Assembly (NCBI GenBank): GCA_030429545.1
Contig: JAUIFF010000006.1
Location: 365,165-429,164, forward strand
From: Polyangia bacterium
GTDB lineage: Bacteria; Myxococcota_A; Polyangia; Nannocystales; Nannocystaceae
Length of the DNA stretch: 64,000 nucleotides
Direction: 5' to 3'
Position 1 is the stretch's first letter. Each line of letters starts with the position of its first letter. Under the pieces are notes generated by a model, which searched no databases, had not been told where the DNA came from, and saw only the letters and a list, made by a program, of their open reading frames with translations. The translations under genes were made by a program, and so were the position numbers. Shown here one piece after another: positions 43,509-52,500 of this stretch.

Positions 43509-44321
43509 TTAAGGGCCGGTATCTGGCTCGGCGCTACCGGTCGAAATAACCTCGATCGTGCGCAGCGTGAGGGCCAGAACGCCACTGTCGGGGTGCAGCC
43601 CGGTTGCACCGCCGCGAGCGACGAGTTCGGTGCTTTCAAGCCTAGCCACCGAAAGTTGGGCGGCACACGAAAACTCCGGCTCAACGCCGTCGAACACTTT
43701 GACGAGGTCAGCGGGGATTGTCGCCTCGCCAACATCCGGCACCAGCAAAGGATCGATCGCTTGCAGGCACTCGATCCCGTCGATTTCATCGTCGAGCACC
43801 AAGATCACCGGTTCCTCGCGCTCGGAGGCTTTCGGTGACCACGACACGGTGAGATCTTGGGAACGCGGTACCTCAGCACCGGGGTTGGGCGAAGTCACCT
43901 CAAACGCCGGAACGTTGACGTCGATGACAAAGGTGGTCGAGCTCCCGTCGTGGTCGTAGACCAAGGTGTACTGTGGCGACGCGCGCTCGAGGTTGATGAC
44001 ATAGCTCGGCTGGCCATTGGGCCCGGCCCGCAAAAACGCCGAGGTGCCGTTGACGGTGAGGCTGTCGCTCGAACACAGCTCGCGGGGAATCGGGGCGTCG
44101 ATCTGAGCGTCTTCTGAAATGGCAAACAGCGCGACTTCAAACCGTACTGTCGACCCGGAGTCGAGCACCAACACATCGGCGAGGGTGTCGGCAATATCGA
44201 TGCCGCACAGCGTGCCCGGGTCGTTGGGCCGACAGCCGCACAGTGCCAGTGCCAGGCTCAGTGTACCTACACAAAAAACCGGCAACGTCGGCGTGCGTTT
44301 GGATGTTAGCTGGCGGTCCAC
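43509..44321 (-). CDS. Predicted lipoprotein, beta-rich
   Basis: 270 aa from a GTG at 44321; the leader VDRQLTSKRTPTLPVF... ends in the lipobox ALCGC. The open frame extends to 44390 without a leader. The mature part is rich in beta-strands and has a segment FEVTSPNPGAEVPRSQDLTVSW similar in style to Ig-like domains in surface lipoproteins; four further cysteines. Its start overlaps the end of hemJ by 16 bp, implying translational coupling. Function unknown. Confidence 0.72.
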   Translation of the reverse strand: MDRQLTSKRTPTLPVFCVGTLSLALALCGCRPNDPGTLCGIDIADTLADVLVLDSGSTVRFEVALFAISEDAQIDAPIPRELCSSDSLTVNGTSAFLRAGPNGQPSYVINLERASPQYTLVYDHDGSSTTFVIDVNVPAFEVTSPNPGAEVPRSQDLTVSWSPKASEREEPVILVLDDEIDGIECLQAIDPLLVPDVGEATIPADLVKVFDGVEPEFSCAAQLSVARLESTELVARGGATGLHPDSGVLALTLRTIEVISTGSAEPDTGP

Positions 44322-44746
44322 GGTTTGACGACAACCATCACGACAATCAGGATGAGCAGGACGGCAGGGGCCTCGTTGATAATACGGCACTGCCGCGACG
44401 TCAGGTTGATGCGGTCGGCCGCGAGGTCGCGGACTACTTTACCGCTGTAAAAATGGTAGACAAACAGGCCCGCAAGCCCGAGCAGTTTGGCGTGAAACCA
44501 TGGCTGGGCCAGGTAAAAGCCGGGCTTGTCGGCCAGCAGCAGCACCCCAAACGTGGCCGCGAATAGCATGGCTGGCCAGCAGATCGCGCGATAAAGCTTG
44601 CGCTCCATGACCTTGAAGACAGCGGTCAGCTCGGGTTTGTCACGGTTTTCGACGTGGTAGACAAACAGCCGGAAAATATAAAACAGCCCAGCAAACCAGG
44701 CGACAACCCCGATGATGTGGAAGGCGCGCAGCCAGTTGTAGAGCAT
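44306..44746 (-). CDS. hemJ: Protoporphyrinogen IX oxidase, HemJ type
   Basis: 146-aa inner-membrane protein with four hydrophobic helices. MLYNWLRAFHIIGVVAWFAGLFYIFRLFVYH is the diagnostic N-terminus with its conserved His; AKLLGLAGLFVYHF and RQCRIINEAPAVLLILIVV match the later helices. HemJ oxidises protoporphyrinogen IX to protoporphyrin IX in haem synthesis in organisms without HemY/HemG. The ATG at 44746 gives the family start; an upstream extension to 44836 is unlikely. Confidence 0.93.
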   Translation of the reverse strand: MLYNWLRAFHIIGVVAWFAGLFYIFRLFVYHVENRDKPELTAVFKVMERKLYRAICWPAMLFAATFGVLLLADKPGFYLAQPWFHAKLLGLAGLFVYHFYSGKVVRDLAADRINLTSRQCRIINEAPAVLLILIVVMVVVKPWTAS

Positions 44747-44915
44747 GGACCAAGAGTACCCGATTACCGGACCGCTGTCGCGGGTGTTTGCCAGGGCCCA
44801 AGGTCGCGGTGCGCGTGGCAACAATCTTGTAGACACAACAAAAACGTGAGCCGGTGAACTCCGGGCTCATCGTCAGAGTTTGTTGGTGCTACAAGTTTAG
44901 TGGATGAACAATCGG

Positions 44916-45437
44916 TCAGCCTGGACCGGGCTCGGCATCCTCGTCGAGGTGGGCGGCAAGCTCCCGCAGGTATTGATCTTGAGTCTGTGCCGGATCCATC
45001 AACACCGCGGCAACCGTGCGCATGGGCGCACTTTTGATGTTGCCGTGTTCGGTGATGGTGAGCGCACACCCGCGTCCCTGGGGTTTGAGTTCCCAGGTCC
45101 AAGTGCCGGCAAACGGGAGGTCATCGTCGGCGATTTCGGTCTGAAACCGATGTGGCGGGTCGAACGCGAGCAGGCGAAAGGTCATCGCCTGTTCGTCGCC
45201 GTGTTCGATAATCAGGGTTTGGTCACCGGTCTTTTTGACCTCCACTCGCTTGACCCCCGAGCGCCACGTTGGAAGCTCCTCAAAGTTTGTGAGCGCGTCC
45301 CATACAACCTCCGGTTTGCTGTTGAGGGCAATGGTCCGCACAGACACGTGGTTGGGGGCCATCAACAGGCCGGGCACGATCAGCAACACGGCAAAGGTCG
45401 CGGCAGCGGCAACGGTCCAAAAAAAGATCTTCTTCAT
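44916..45437 (-). CDS. SRPBCC (polyketide cyclase/START-like) protein with N-terminal anchor
   Basis: 173 aa. ATG 45437 is set by GGAGGG seven bases upstream. A TM/signal segment (IFFWTVAAAATFAVLLIVPGLL) is followed by an SRPBCC fold: ALNSKPEVVWDALTNFEELPTW, VKKTGDQTLIIEH, FAGTWTWELKPQGRGCALTITEHG and a long C-terminal helix. These helix-grip proteins bind hydrophobic ligands; this one would act in the periplasm or at the membrane. No operon partner is obvious. Confidence 0.85.
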   Translation of the reverse strand: MKKIFFWTVAAAATFAVLLIVPGLLMAPNHVSVRTIALNSKPEVVWDALTNFEELPTWRSGVKRVEVKKTGDQTLIIEHGDEQAMTFRLLAFDPPHRFQTEIADDDLPFAGTWTWELKPQGRGCALTITEHGNIKSAPMRTVAAVLMDPAQTQDQYLRELAAHLDEDAEPGPG

Positions 45438-45539
45438 GCGGGTCCCTCCCGCACATGTAGCAGATGTGCCCGAGCTTGGTCGGCTTGTCGGTAAAAAGTC
45501 CTTTGATTTCAATAGCTCATGATTTTTTGCCTCGGGTGC

Positions 45540-45582
45540 GAATGAATCCTGCGCCGGTCGTGACTCCCGGGTGCAAGTCGGC
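45540..45582 (+). ncRNA. Conserved 43-nt leader element upstream of the fascin-like gene
   Basis: Starts with GAATGA (45540-45545) and contains CCGGTCGTGACTCCC followed by GGGTGCAAGTCGG. The same element recurs at 46999, 47178 and 47338 with an ungapped GGTYGYKACTCC core (one variant, AGTCG, at the second) and a TGMARGNCNGG-like end. Here it lies 54-97 nt upstream of the ATG at 45637, so it is probably in the 5' UTR. I do not recognise any known riboswitch class in it. Confidence 0.65.
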
Positions 45583-45636
45583 TGCGCCCCCTCAACCCAC
45601 GCAGTCCGAGTTGCCATCGAACACCAGGTAACGCCC

Positions 45637-46899
45637 ATGCTCAACAGGATTTCATGTGTTTTCGCAGCCCTCACCACCCTGGCCGTCGCTTCGTCGGCGC
45701 AGGCCTCGGGTACCGACGCCAACAGCGTCTTTTTGACCAACATGCCCTACACCGCCAGTGGCGAGTACATCCCCACCGGCGACACCTATCAGATGGCTCC
45801 GGTGTATGTGCATGAAAGTGGAAGCTTCCATCTCTACCGGCGCGCAAACGGCAACTGGCATGTCGACTTTAATGCGATCAGTGAGGACTGGTCGGGAACG
45901 ATTGCGTATACAACAGGTGGGGCCAACGCCCCGTGGCTTGCAACTTGGCAGGGCCAGCACCAATCGGCCTCGCGCACCAGCGCTATCTACATGGGCGGGT
46001 TACCCTATGCCGCCAACGGCGAGTGGCACGCGAGTGGCGAGGGATACGAGGGGGCGCCGATTTTTGACAACGCCGCCAACTCGAACTTTCGGGTGTATCG
46101 CCGGCAAAACGGCCGCTGGCACGCCGACTTCAATGAAGTCTCCGAGGATTGGAACGGAACCTTCGCCTATACAACGACTTCGGCGGCAGCGGTGTGGGAT
46201 GCCCAATGGCAGGGGAACAACCAGTTTGCCATGCGGATGGATACCATCGAGATGTCGGGCCTACCCTACTCGGCCCAAAGCGATGGCGAGTATGTGTACA
46301 CCGGCGAGACCTTTGCAGGTGCACCGGTCTTTACCCACGTGACCTCGGGCTGGAAGCTGTATCGCCGCTCCAACGGGTTTTGGTATGTCGACTTCAACGA
46401 AGTCTCGGAGGACTACGACGGATCGATCTCCTACTCCGACCACGGCAACGCCGAGCTTCCCCACCTCGTCGGCTGGAAGGGGGCCGCGACAGCACTGCCG
46501 GACGGCACCGTGGCGATCTCGACCGTGAGCCTCAAGTCGTCCAAGAGCAACCTATATGTGGTCGCTGAGCAGGCTGGTGGTGGTGATGTCAATGCCAACC
46601 GCAGCGCGATCGGTGCCTGGGAAACCTTGACGATGATCGAACTCAAGTCGGGCTTTGTGCTGATACAAGCACCCAACGGCCAGTTTATCTGCCCGGATAA
46701 CGGCGGCGGCTCCGATGTCCACGCCTACGATTTTTTACCAACCGAGAATTGCGAGTTGACCGCGTTTGAGCTGAACAATGGGAAGACCGCATTCATGACC
46801 AAGACCGGCAACTACCTGCGCGGCAAGGCCAACGGCGAGCTGACGGCCGACCGCACAAACATCAAAGACGCCGAGTCGTTTATCGTGATCGAGCACTGA
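45637..46899 (+). CDS. Secreted protein with three ~85-aa repeats and a fascin-like beta-trefoil domain
   Basis: 420 aa from the ATG at 45637, with a signal peptide (CVFAALTTLAVASSAQA). Three tandem modules follow (~residues 30-115, 115-200, 200-290), each with a MxGLPYxAxGEY start and an RRxNGxWHxDFNEVSEDW core rich in Tyr, Trp and Phe, like repeats in extracellular carbohydrate- or surface-associated proteins. Residues ~305-420 form a beta-trefoil of the fascin/actin-crosslinking type (LYVVAEQAGGGDVNANRS, GQFICPDNGGGSDVHA, KTAFMTKTGNYLRG). Likely binds extracellular polymers. It has a conserved leader upstream and a strong terminator downstream. Confidence 0.8.
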   Translation: MLNRISCVFAALTTLAVASSAQASGTDANSVFLTNMPYTASGEYIPTGDTYQMAPVYVHESGSFHLYRRANGNWHVDFNAISEDWSGTIAYTTGGANAPWLATWQGQHQSASRTSAIYMGGLPYAANGEWHASGEGYEGAPIFDNAANSNFRVYRRQNGRWHADFNEVSEDWNGTFAYTTTSAAAVWDAQWQGNNQFAMRMDTIEMSGLPYSAQSDGEYVYTGETFAGAPVFTHVTSGWKLYRRSNGFWYVDFNEVSEDYDGSISYSDHGNAELPHLVGWKGAATALPDGTVAISTVSLKSSKSNLYVVAEQAGGGDVNANRSAIGAWETLTMIELKSGFVLIQAPNGQFICPDNGGGSDVHAYDFLPTENCELTAFELNNGKTAFMTKTGNYLRGKANGELTADRTNIKDAESFIVIEH

Positions 46900-46923
46900 G
46901 CACGCCTGTTCATCATCGCTCGG

Positions 46924-46958
46924 CCCCGCGTACCCCCGGTTGGTACGCGGGGTTTTTT
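46924..46958 (+). terminator. Rho-independent terminator of the fascin-like gene
   Basis: CCCCGCGTACC and GGTACGCGGGG form an 11-bp stem with a CCCGGTT-type loop, followed by six T. It is the first of four near-identical hairpins in this region. Confidence 0.93.
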
Positions 46959-46998
46959 CTTTGCCGACAAAAATAATCGGCTTTTGACGAATGAGGTC

Positions 46999-47129
46999 GA
47001 ATGAGATCGGCGGGAGTCGTTACTCCCAGGGTGAAGGTCGGCATTCTCCGGCCGCGTTCAGACAAAACATCAACCGACGAAGCAAATTTGTGGCGCCCGC
47101 GTACCAATGGTGGTGCGCGGGCATTTTTG
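46999..47129 (+). ncRNA. Orphan leader-terminator unit A
   Basis: Conserved box 46999-47041 (GAATGA, GGGAGTCGTTACTCCC, GGTGAAGGTCGG), about 53 nt of variable sequence, then the terminator GCCCGCGTACC/GGTGCGCGGGC with five T at 47095-47129. Upstream, GCCGA and TCGGC (46963-46981) flank an A-rich loop. No open frame or ribosome binding site lies between box and terminator. I infer a short (~130-nt) RNA. Confidence 0.6.
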
Positions 47130-47177
47130 TGGGCCCTGTGCGCGCAGGGGTTGCCGAGCAAAAAATCGCGGGTTCGT

Positions 47178-47307
47178 GAATGAAAACCGCCGAGGTTGTG
47201 ACTCCTTAGATGAAGGCTGGGTAAGCACCACCTAGTCGGCATTCATCCAACACAAACCAACGCAAGCAACGTGGCCCGCGTACCAATGGTGGTACGCGGG
47301 TTTTTTT
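47178..47307 (+). ncRNA. Orphan leader-terminator unit B
   Basis: Conserved box 47178-47220 (GAATGA, GAGGTTGTGACTCC, GATGAAGGCTGG), 54 nt of variable sequence, then CCCGCGTACC-AATGGT-GGTACGCGGG and seven T at 47275-47307. It is 179 bp after unit A box to box. An A-rich stretch (GCAAAAAAT) precedes the box as in units A and C. No coding potential seen. Confidence 0.6.
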
Positions 47308-47337
47308 AGGTCGCTCGAAAAAAAATGTCGGCGACGC

Positions 47338-47540
47338 GAATGAAACGGCTAGCGGTCGCTACTCCCGTGGTGAGGACCGGGCTTCGGTCCCATCCGTCCG
47401 CGACTGGCACGCGCAAACCCAGGGCGGCAAGCGATTGCAAGCCGTCCTGGGTCCGCGCTTTTCAACTCCATCTGTATCGACTTATTGTCCAACCATCACG
47501 ACCGAAGCCCCGCGTACCGGTATGGTACGCGGGGCTTTTT
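47338..47540 (+). ncRNA. Orphan leader-terminator unit C
   Basis: Conserved box 47338-47380 (GAATGA, GCGGTCGCTACTCCC, GGTGAGGACCGG), a longer ~125-nt variable part containing GGACCGGGCTTCGGTCC and a CCCAGGGCGGC/GCCGTCCTGGG hairpin, then the terminator GCCCCGCGTACC/GGTACGCGGGGC with five T at 47507-47540. It is 160 bp after unit B. The next gene begins 43 bp later. Confidence 0.6.
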
Positions 47541-47582
47541 ACCGCGGGCAAAACCACACGCGGGTTTGCTAAGGTGCAAAAA

Positions 47583-48227
47583 GTGAGCGAAGACTGGCAA
47601 CTTCTCGACCGCTGGATCGAAGGTGATGAACGCGCGGGCAAGCGCCTGTTGCAACAGTACTTTGGCGTCCTGTCCCGGTTTTTCCACAACAAGGTGCGAA
47701 ACGCCGAGGACGTGGCCGACCTCGTGGCCGACACCATGCTCGGCTGTACCAAAAACAAGCTCAACATCCGCAAGAGGAAGAGCTTTCGCAGCTATCTATT
47801 TGCAACTGCAATGAATCAACTGCGGGGCTACTACCGCAAGCTCAACAAGCGCGGACGCGAGCGCGACGATTTTTTGGCGATCTGTACCGACAACTACGTG
47901 CCCCAGCACTCGATGTCGAGCCTGCTGTCCAAGCGCCGCGAGTCGGCGATTTTGGTGCAGGCCCTGCGCATGATTCCACTCGAGTACCAAATCACCCTGG
48001 AACTCAAATTGATCGAAGGGCTCAGTGGCAAGGAGATCGGCGAGATGCTCGGGGTCCCCACGCCGACGGTCCACACCCGGTTGCGACGCGGCAAACAGCA
48101 GCTGGCCGCCGCCGTCGAGAAGTTGGCAACGAGCCCAGAGCTGTTTCAATCGACCATGACCGACCTCGACGGCTGGGCCAAAAAACTACGGGCACAGCTC
48201 GACGCCGTGGCAGCCATCGAAAGCTGA
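47583..48227 (+). CDS. ECF-like RNA polymerase sigma factor
   Basis: 214 aa from a GTG at 47583, preceded by AAGG; an in-frame GTG at 47574 is also possible. Region 2: QQYFGVLSRFFHNKVRNAEDVADLVADTM with KSFRSYLFATAMNQLRGYYRK. Region 4: ALRMIPLEYQITLELKLIEGLSGKEIGEMLGVPTPTVHTRLRRGKQQL, a helix-turn-helix that reads -35 elements. A ~25-residue C-terminal extension follows. No anti-sigma gene is adjacent, so its control is unclear. The upstream array of terminators insulates it from the fascin-like gene. Confidence 0.9.
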   Translation: MSEDWQLLDRWIEGDERAGKRLLQQYFGVLSRFFHNKVRNAEDVADLVADTMLGCTKNKLNIRKRKSFRSYLFATAMNQLRGYYRKLNKRGRERDDFLAICTDNYVPQHSMSSLLSKRRESAILVQALRMIPLEYQITLELKLIEGLSGKEIGEMLGVPTPTVHTRLRRGKQQLAAAVEKLATSPELFQSTMTDLDGWAKKLRAQLDAVAAIES

Positions 48228-48293
48228 GTGTTTATACATCGATTCCCAAGCAGCCGCGGGCCGTTGTCGCGCGCCTGTTGATACGGTACGGTC

Positions 48294-48719
48294 GTGCAGG
48301 TGCTGTCCCAGGCCAATCGCAGGCGAATTCGCGGGGTCGTGTTTTGCCTCTGCGCCGCGTTGATGTTGTTGGGGCCGATGGCAACGCAGGTGTTTGACCA
48401 CCACTCCAAGTGGTTGCGACCCTGGCAAATGTTTCGAGATACAGGTTTGCAGCTGCTCGCGGTCGAGTTTCGCGTGCGTCAAGACGGCCAGGAGCGGGTA
48501 ATCGATCGCTACCAAGTGTTGGGCTACGAGCGGGCCACCGCACCCAAGTGGGTGCGCCGGGTTGTCAAGATTCGCAAGCTCTCGCGGGCCCTTTGCGAAG
48601 CCCTCGGCCCTGGTACCGACCTGCGGATCTATGCCGAGTGGGCGACCCTCGACGGGTGGCAGCCGCGGTTTGCCGGCGAGCAAAACCTGTGCCGCCACAG
48701 CCGACGAAAGGGTCGCTAG
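48294..48719 (+). CDS. Membrane-anchored protein paired with the HTTM gene
   Basis: 141 aa from a GTG at 48294. One N-terminal TM helix (VVFCLCAALMLLGPMATQVF) then a soluble basic alpha/beta domain (EFRVRQDGQERVIDRYQVLGY). No family is named, but small proteins of this layout often precede HTTM-domain genes. Its TAG overlaps the next gene's GTG by one base (TAGTG), so the two are translationally coupled. Confidence 0.7.
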   Translation: MQVLSQANRRRIRGVVFCLCAALMLLGPMATQVFDHHSKWLRPWQMFRDTGLQLLAVEFRVRQDGQERVIDRYQVLGYERATAPKWVRRVVKIRKLSRALCEALGPGTDLRIYAEWATLDGWQPRFAGEQNLCRHSRRKGR

Positions 48720-49582
48720 TGTCGCAGCAACCATCCGTGCTTGTTCGCCTTTGCAACTGGGCCCTGCACAGCGAGGGGTCGACCCGGTCGTCGGCACTCA
48801 TTCGCATCTGTTTGGTGTTTTTGTTGTGGGCCCGCTGGGCCAACGAGTTGGTGCTGTTTCGCGAGTTTGCGACCCCGGATGGGCTGGCCTACGTGCTGTT
48901 GGGCATCAACTTTTATGCCGCCACCACGCTGATGCTGATCGGCTTGTGGACCCGGTTTGCAACGGCGTGGACGGCTGTGGTTGTTGGCAGCATGGTGTTT
49001 TATTTTGGCGGCAGCTTGGCCCGGGTACCGTGGACGCACCATCACACCTACCTGCTGGCTGCTGCCACTGCACTGTGTGCATGTACACCATGCGGGAAGT
49101 CGTACTCGCTCGACCGCCTGCTCGCCGTGCGCCGGGCCGAAGCTGCGGGGACTACCCCGCCACCCGAGGTCGGCAACCTTTGGGGCCTGCGCTTGATGTC
49201 GCTTCAGCTGTCGGCGATCTATTTTTGGGGGGCGGTCGACAAGACCACCGTTGCTTTTTTGTCGGGTGAGCGGATGGAGCATTACCTGATGTGGTTTTAC
49301 CTGGGTTCCGATAGGCCCGCGGCCGGCTGGGTGTCGGCGTTGCTTCTGGCGGCCGCGGTCACCACGGTATTGCTTGAGTATACACTGAGTGTGGGCCTGC
49401 ACATCCGCCGCGTGCGACCCTATCTGGTGGTCGCCGGTTTAGCCCTACATGCCCTGTTTTATGTGCTTGTGCCGGTTTACACATTTTCGGCGACAATGGC
49501 CTGCCTGTACTTGGCCGTCGTCGATGCCGACCGCGTGCACGCGTTGATCGAGCAAATGCAGGGCCGTGGGCGCGCCAGCTAG
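48719..49582 (+). CDS. HTTM-domain integral membrane protein (VKGC-like superfamily)
   Basis: 287 aa with six or seven TM helices. RICLVFLLWARWANELVLF, an aromatic-rich hydrophobic core and MSLQLSAIYFWGAVDKTTVAFLSGERMEHYL are characteristic of the HTTM (horizontally transferred transmembrane) domain related to vitamin-K-dependent gamma-carboxylase. Role in bacteria unknown. The GTG at 48719 is fixed by the one-base overlap with the upstream gene. Its stop TAG (49580-49582) shares CTAG with the stop of the convergent kinase gene. Confidence 0.85.
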   Translation: MSQQPSVLVRLCNWALHSEGSTRSSALIRICLVFLLWARWANELVLFREFATPDGLAYVLLGINFYAATTLMLIGLWTRFATAWTAVVVGSMVFYFGGSLARVPWTHHHTYLLAAATALCACTPCGKSYSLDRLLAVRRAEAAGTTPPPEVGNLWGLRLMSLQLSAIYFWGAVDKTTVAFLSGERMEHYLMWFYLGSDRPAAGWVSALLLAAAVTTVLLEYTLSVGLHIRRVRPYLVVAGLALHALFYVLVPVYTFSATMACLYLAVVDADRVHALIEQMQGRGRAS

Positions 49583-52500
49583 TGGGATGTCGCCGTGGCC
49601 TGCGAGGTTTCGTTGCGCAGCCATTGGTGAAAGGCCTCGGGCTGTCGCGGGAGGTCATCGGGCCACAGGCGTAGGGTACCGTCGGCGGAGGTGGACAGCA
49701 CGGCACGACCGTCTGGTGTAAATGCGGCATCGAGAAGCCTTTGCGAGTGTCCGCGCAGCTCACGACTTTCGTAGCGCAGCGACAGCAGTTGCTCGCCGGG
49801 CTCGCGCCAGGTGGTGAGCGACCACAGGCGCAGGCTTTGGTCGGCGCTAATCGAGACAAGTCGATCGCCATCGGGCGACAGGGCGATGTGGTGCACACTT
49901 GCCCGGTGGCCGCGGAGGTTGTTGACCGACTGGCCCGTTTGGGTGTCCCACACGCGAATCGTCGACTCCAGCCCGGCGACAAACACAAGTTGATTGTCGT
50001 GGCTAAAACACAGGCTGGCGACCCCGTTGCCCCCCGCATCGATATCGACAGTCTGACCGGTTTGCAGGTTGACCACCCGCAACTCGTGACGCTTGGTACC
50101 GACGCCCAAAATCTGCCCATCGTTGGCGAATGAAATCGCCGAGATGGTCCCATCGAACGGCTCGAGTGTACGGGTTTGGTCGGCCTGTTGGTCCCACACA
50201 GTGACCACCCGCTTGCGCCCGCCAAACGCGACATGGCGACCGTCAGGCGCGCTCGCCAGGACCCGAAGCGGGCGTTTTTCTTGTGTAAGTACACGGGGTT
50301 TCCCCTGCCGGGGCCAGACGATTGCCTGGCCGTCCTCGCCCACCGAAACCAGGACGTCGCCGGCGTAGGCAAGCCCGCGCACGTGGTCGCTATGGAGCTT
50401 GGTGAGCTCGGTGCGGCCCTCGTCGGTCCAGGTGATGATCCGACCAGAACGGTCGCCGGTGGCCCGGCGCAACCCACTGCTGTCGAGGGCAACCGCCGTG
50501 AGTGGGTCCTGGTGCCCGGTTTGTGGCTGGATCTCCCGGGTCGTTAAATTGTGTAGATACACCATGCCCGAGCTGTCGCCGGTGAGCACGCGACCGTCGG
50601 CGAGCGGGCGGCCGAACACCAAGGGATGTTGATTGGTCGTCAGCAGCTGATGCGACGGGGTTTGGACGTCCCACACGCGCACCGTATGGTCAAAGCTTGT
50701 AGCTGCAATTTTTTTGCCGTCGGGCGAGAACTCGAGTGAGAGGGTACTATCCTGAAATTTGCGCAGGGCACGGCGTTGCCCGGAGCGCAGCTCCACGAGG
50801 TAGACCACCCCAGAGCCCGCGCCGGTGGCAACCCAGCGCTCGTCGTTGGGCCCCGGCTTGGTCACCGCAAATCGGCTGACCGGTTCGAGTGTGAGCGGAA
50901 CCTGGCTTTTCGCTCCGGTTTTTATGTTGAGCAGGACCAGGCGGCCACCCGCGGCATCTTGAACCATGAGCTCGTCGTCGGCAAAACCCATGGACGAGAC
51001 GGTGCTGTCGTACGCGAGCTTGACGGGCTCGTAGGTCTTGGTCGCCGGTGACCATGAAAATGTGTAGAGTTTCCCGGTAGTCGTTGCAGCAGCAACATGT
51101 TTGCCGTCGGGGTTGAGGCGGGCAAAGGCGACAATGCCAGGCACTTCGAGTGACCAGGTCTGTCCGGTGTGCCGGTTGAGGATCCCGATATTTCCGTCTT
51201 CCTGCTCACGCAGGAGGATCGCGCCGTCATCGGTGATATCGATCAGTGGGAATATCCGCTCCTCGGGTCGGTGGTAGTCGTAGGAAGCAAGTTGTTTGCC
51301 GGTTTGCCGGTCCCACACGCGAAACGTGCCGTCGTGACCGATCGTCAAGATGTTGCCGTCGGGCAAAAACAGGCAAGTAAAGACCGCCGATGTATGCCCC
51401 TTGTAGATCGTCGCGCTGCCAGTTTTGAGGTCCCACAGGCGGGCAGTTCGGTCCTTGCCCGCACTCAGCAGATAACGCCCGTCGGCCGAGGCCTGGACCA
51501 CCCAAACCTCGTCGGTGTGGCCCGCGAGCGTGCGCAGCTCCTCGCCTGTTTGCAGGTTCCACTCGCGGATCGAGCCGTCGTCGCTGGCGGTGAAAATCGT
51601 TGGCCGCGTCGGATGAAACGAGACATACGTGGTGGTTGCCGTGTGCCCGCGCAACACCACCGGCAGGCCCTGCGCACGGGCATCGGCAGCGATCACCCGG
51701 GCGACATCCCAGGCGTGAAAGTCGGGCGAGAGTTGGCTGAGAAGTTCGAGGACCTTGCTCGGATCTCCTTCGACGGCGATTCGGGCCTGTTCGAGGGTCA
51801 GTTGATCGGCGTGGGCACGGGCCTCCTGGCGCTGCTCGTTGGCCACAGCCCGCGCCTGCTCGGCCTCCTGGCGGCCGCGTTCAGCGAGGTCGCGCTCCTG
51901 GATGATCTCGTTGACACTGACCGCACCCATGGCCCCGAGCAATGCCAGCGAAACCAGCGGAGCCCGGTAGCGACGGACAAACCGGGTGAGGCGTTGGAGG
52001 GTTGTGTAATTATGTGCACCTACAATTTTACCCGTTTGAAACCGGCGCAGGTCCTCGGCAAAGTCGGCGGCGGTCGGGTAGCGCTGGTCCGGGTTGCGGG
52101 CCATAGCTTTTTGCACAATTGTGACGAGCTCGTGGGGGAGTTTGCGTTCGAGCCGACGCAGCGGAGTGGGTGGCCCCATCGTGACCTTTGTAAGTACATC
52201 AACTGAGCTCTCGCCAGTGTAGGGGGGTTGGCCCGCCAGCACGTGGTAGAGAATCGCCCCGAGCGCGTAGACGTCGGCCCGTTCGTCAACTGTGACCCCG
52301 ATTGCCTGCTCCGGGGGCATGTACGAAGGGGTACCCATGACCGTGCCGGTGAGGGTGAGGCCCTCCTCCGATATCTGGCTGTCCTGAACTGCGACCGGCT
52401 GGGGATTGCGTTCGCGTGGCTCGATGTCGCGTTGCAGCGACCGGCTGGAATCCGTGGGCTCGGCAGCGAGGTCCTTGGCGAGACCCCAGTCGATCACAAC

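Noticed and set aside
47325..47582. N-terminal extension of the sigma factor through unit C
   Set aside because: It would translate the leader box and terminator hairpin; the GTG at 47583 gives the normal sigma-factor length.
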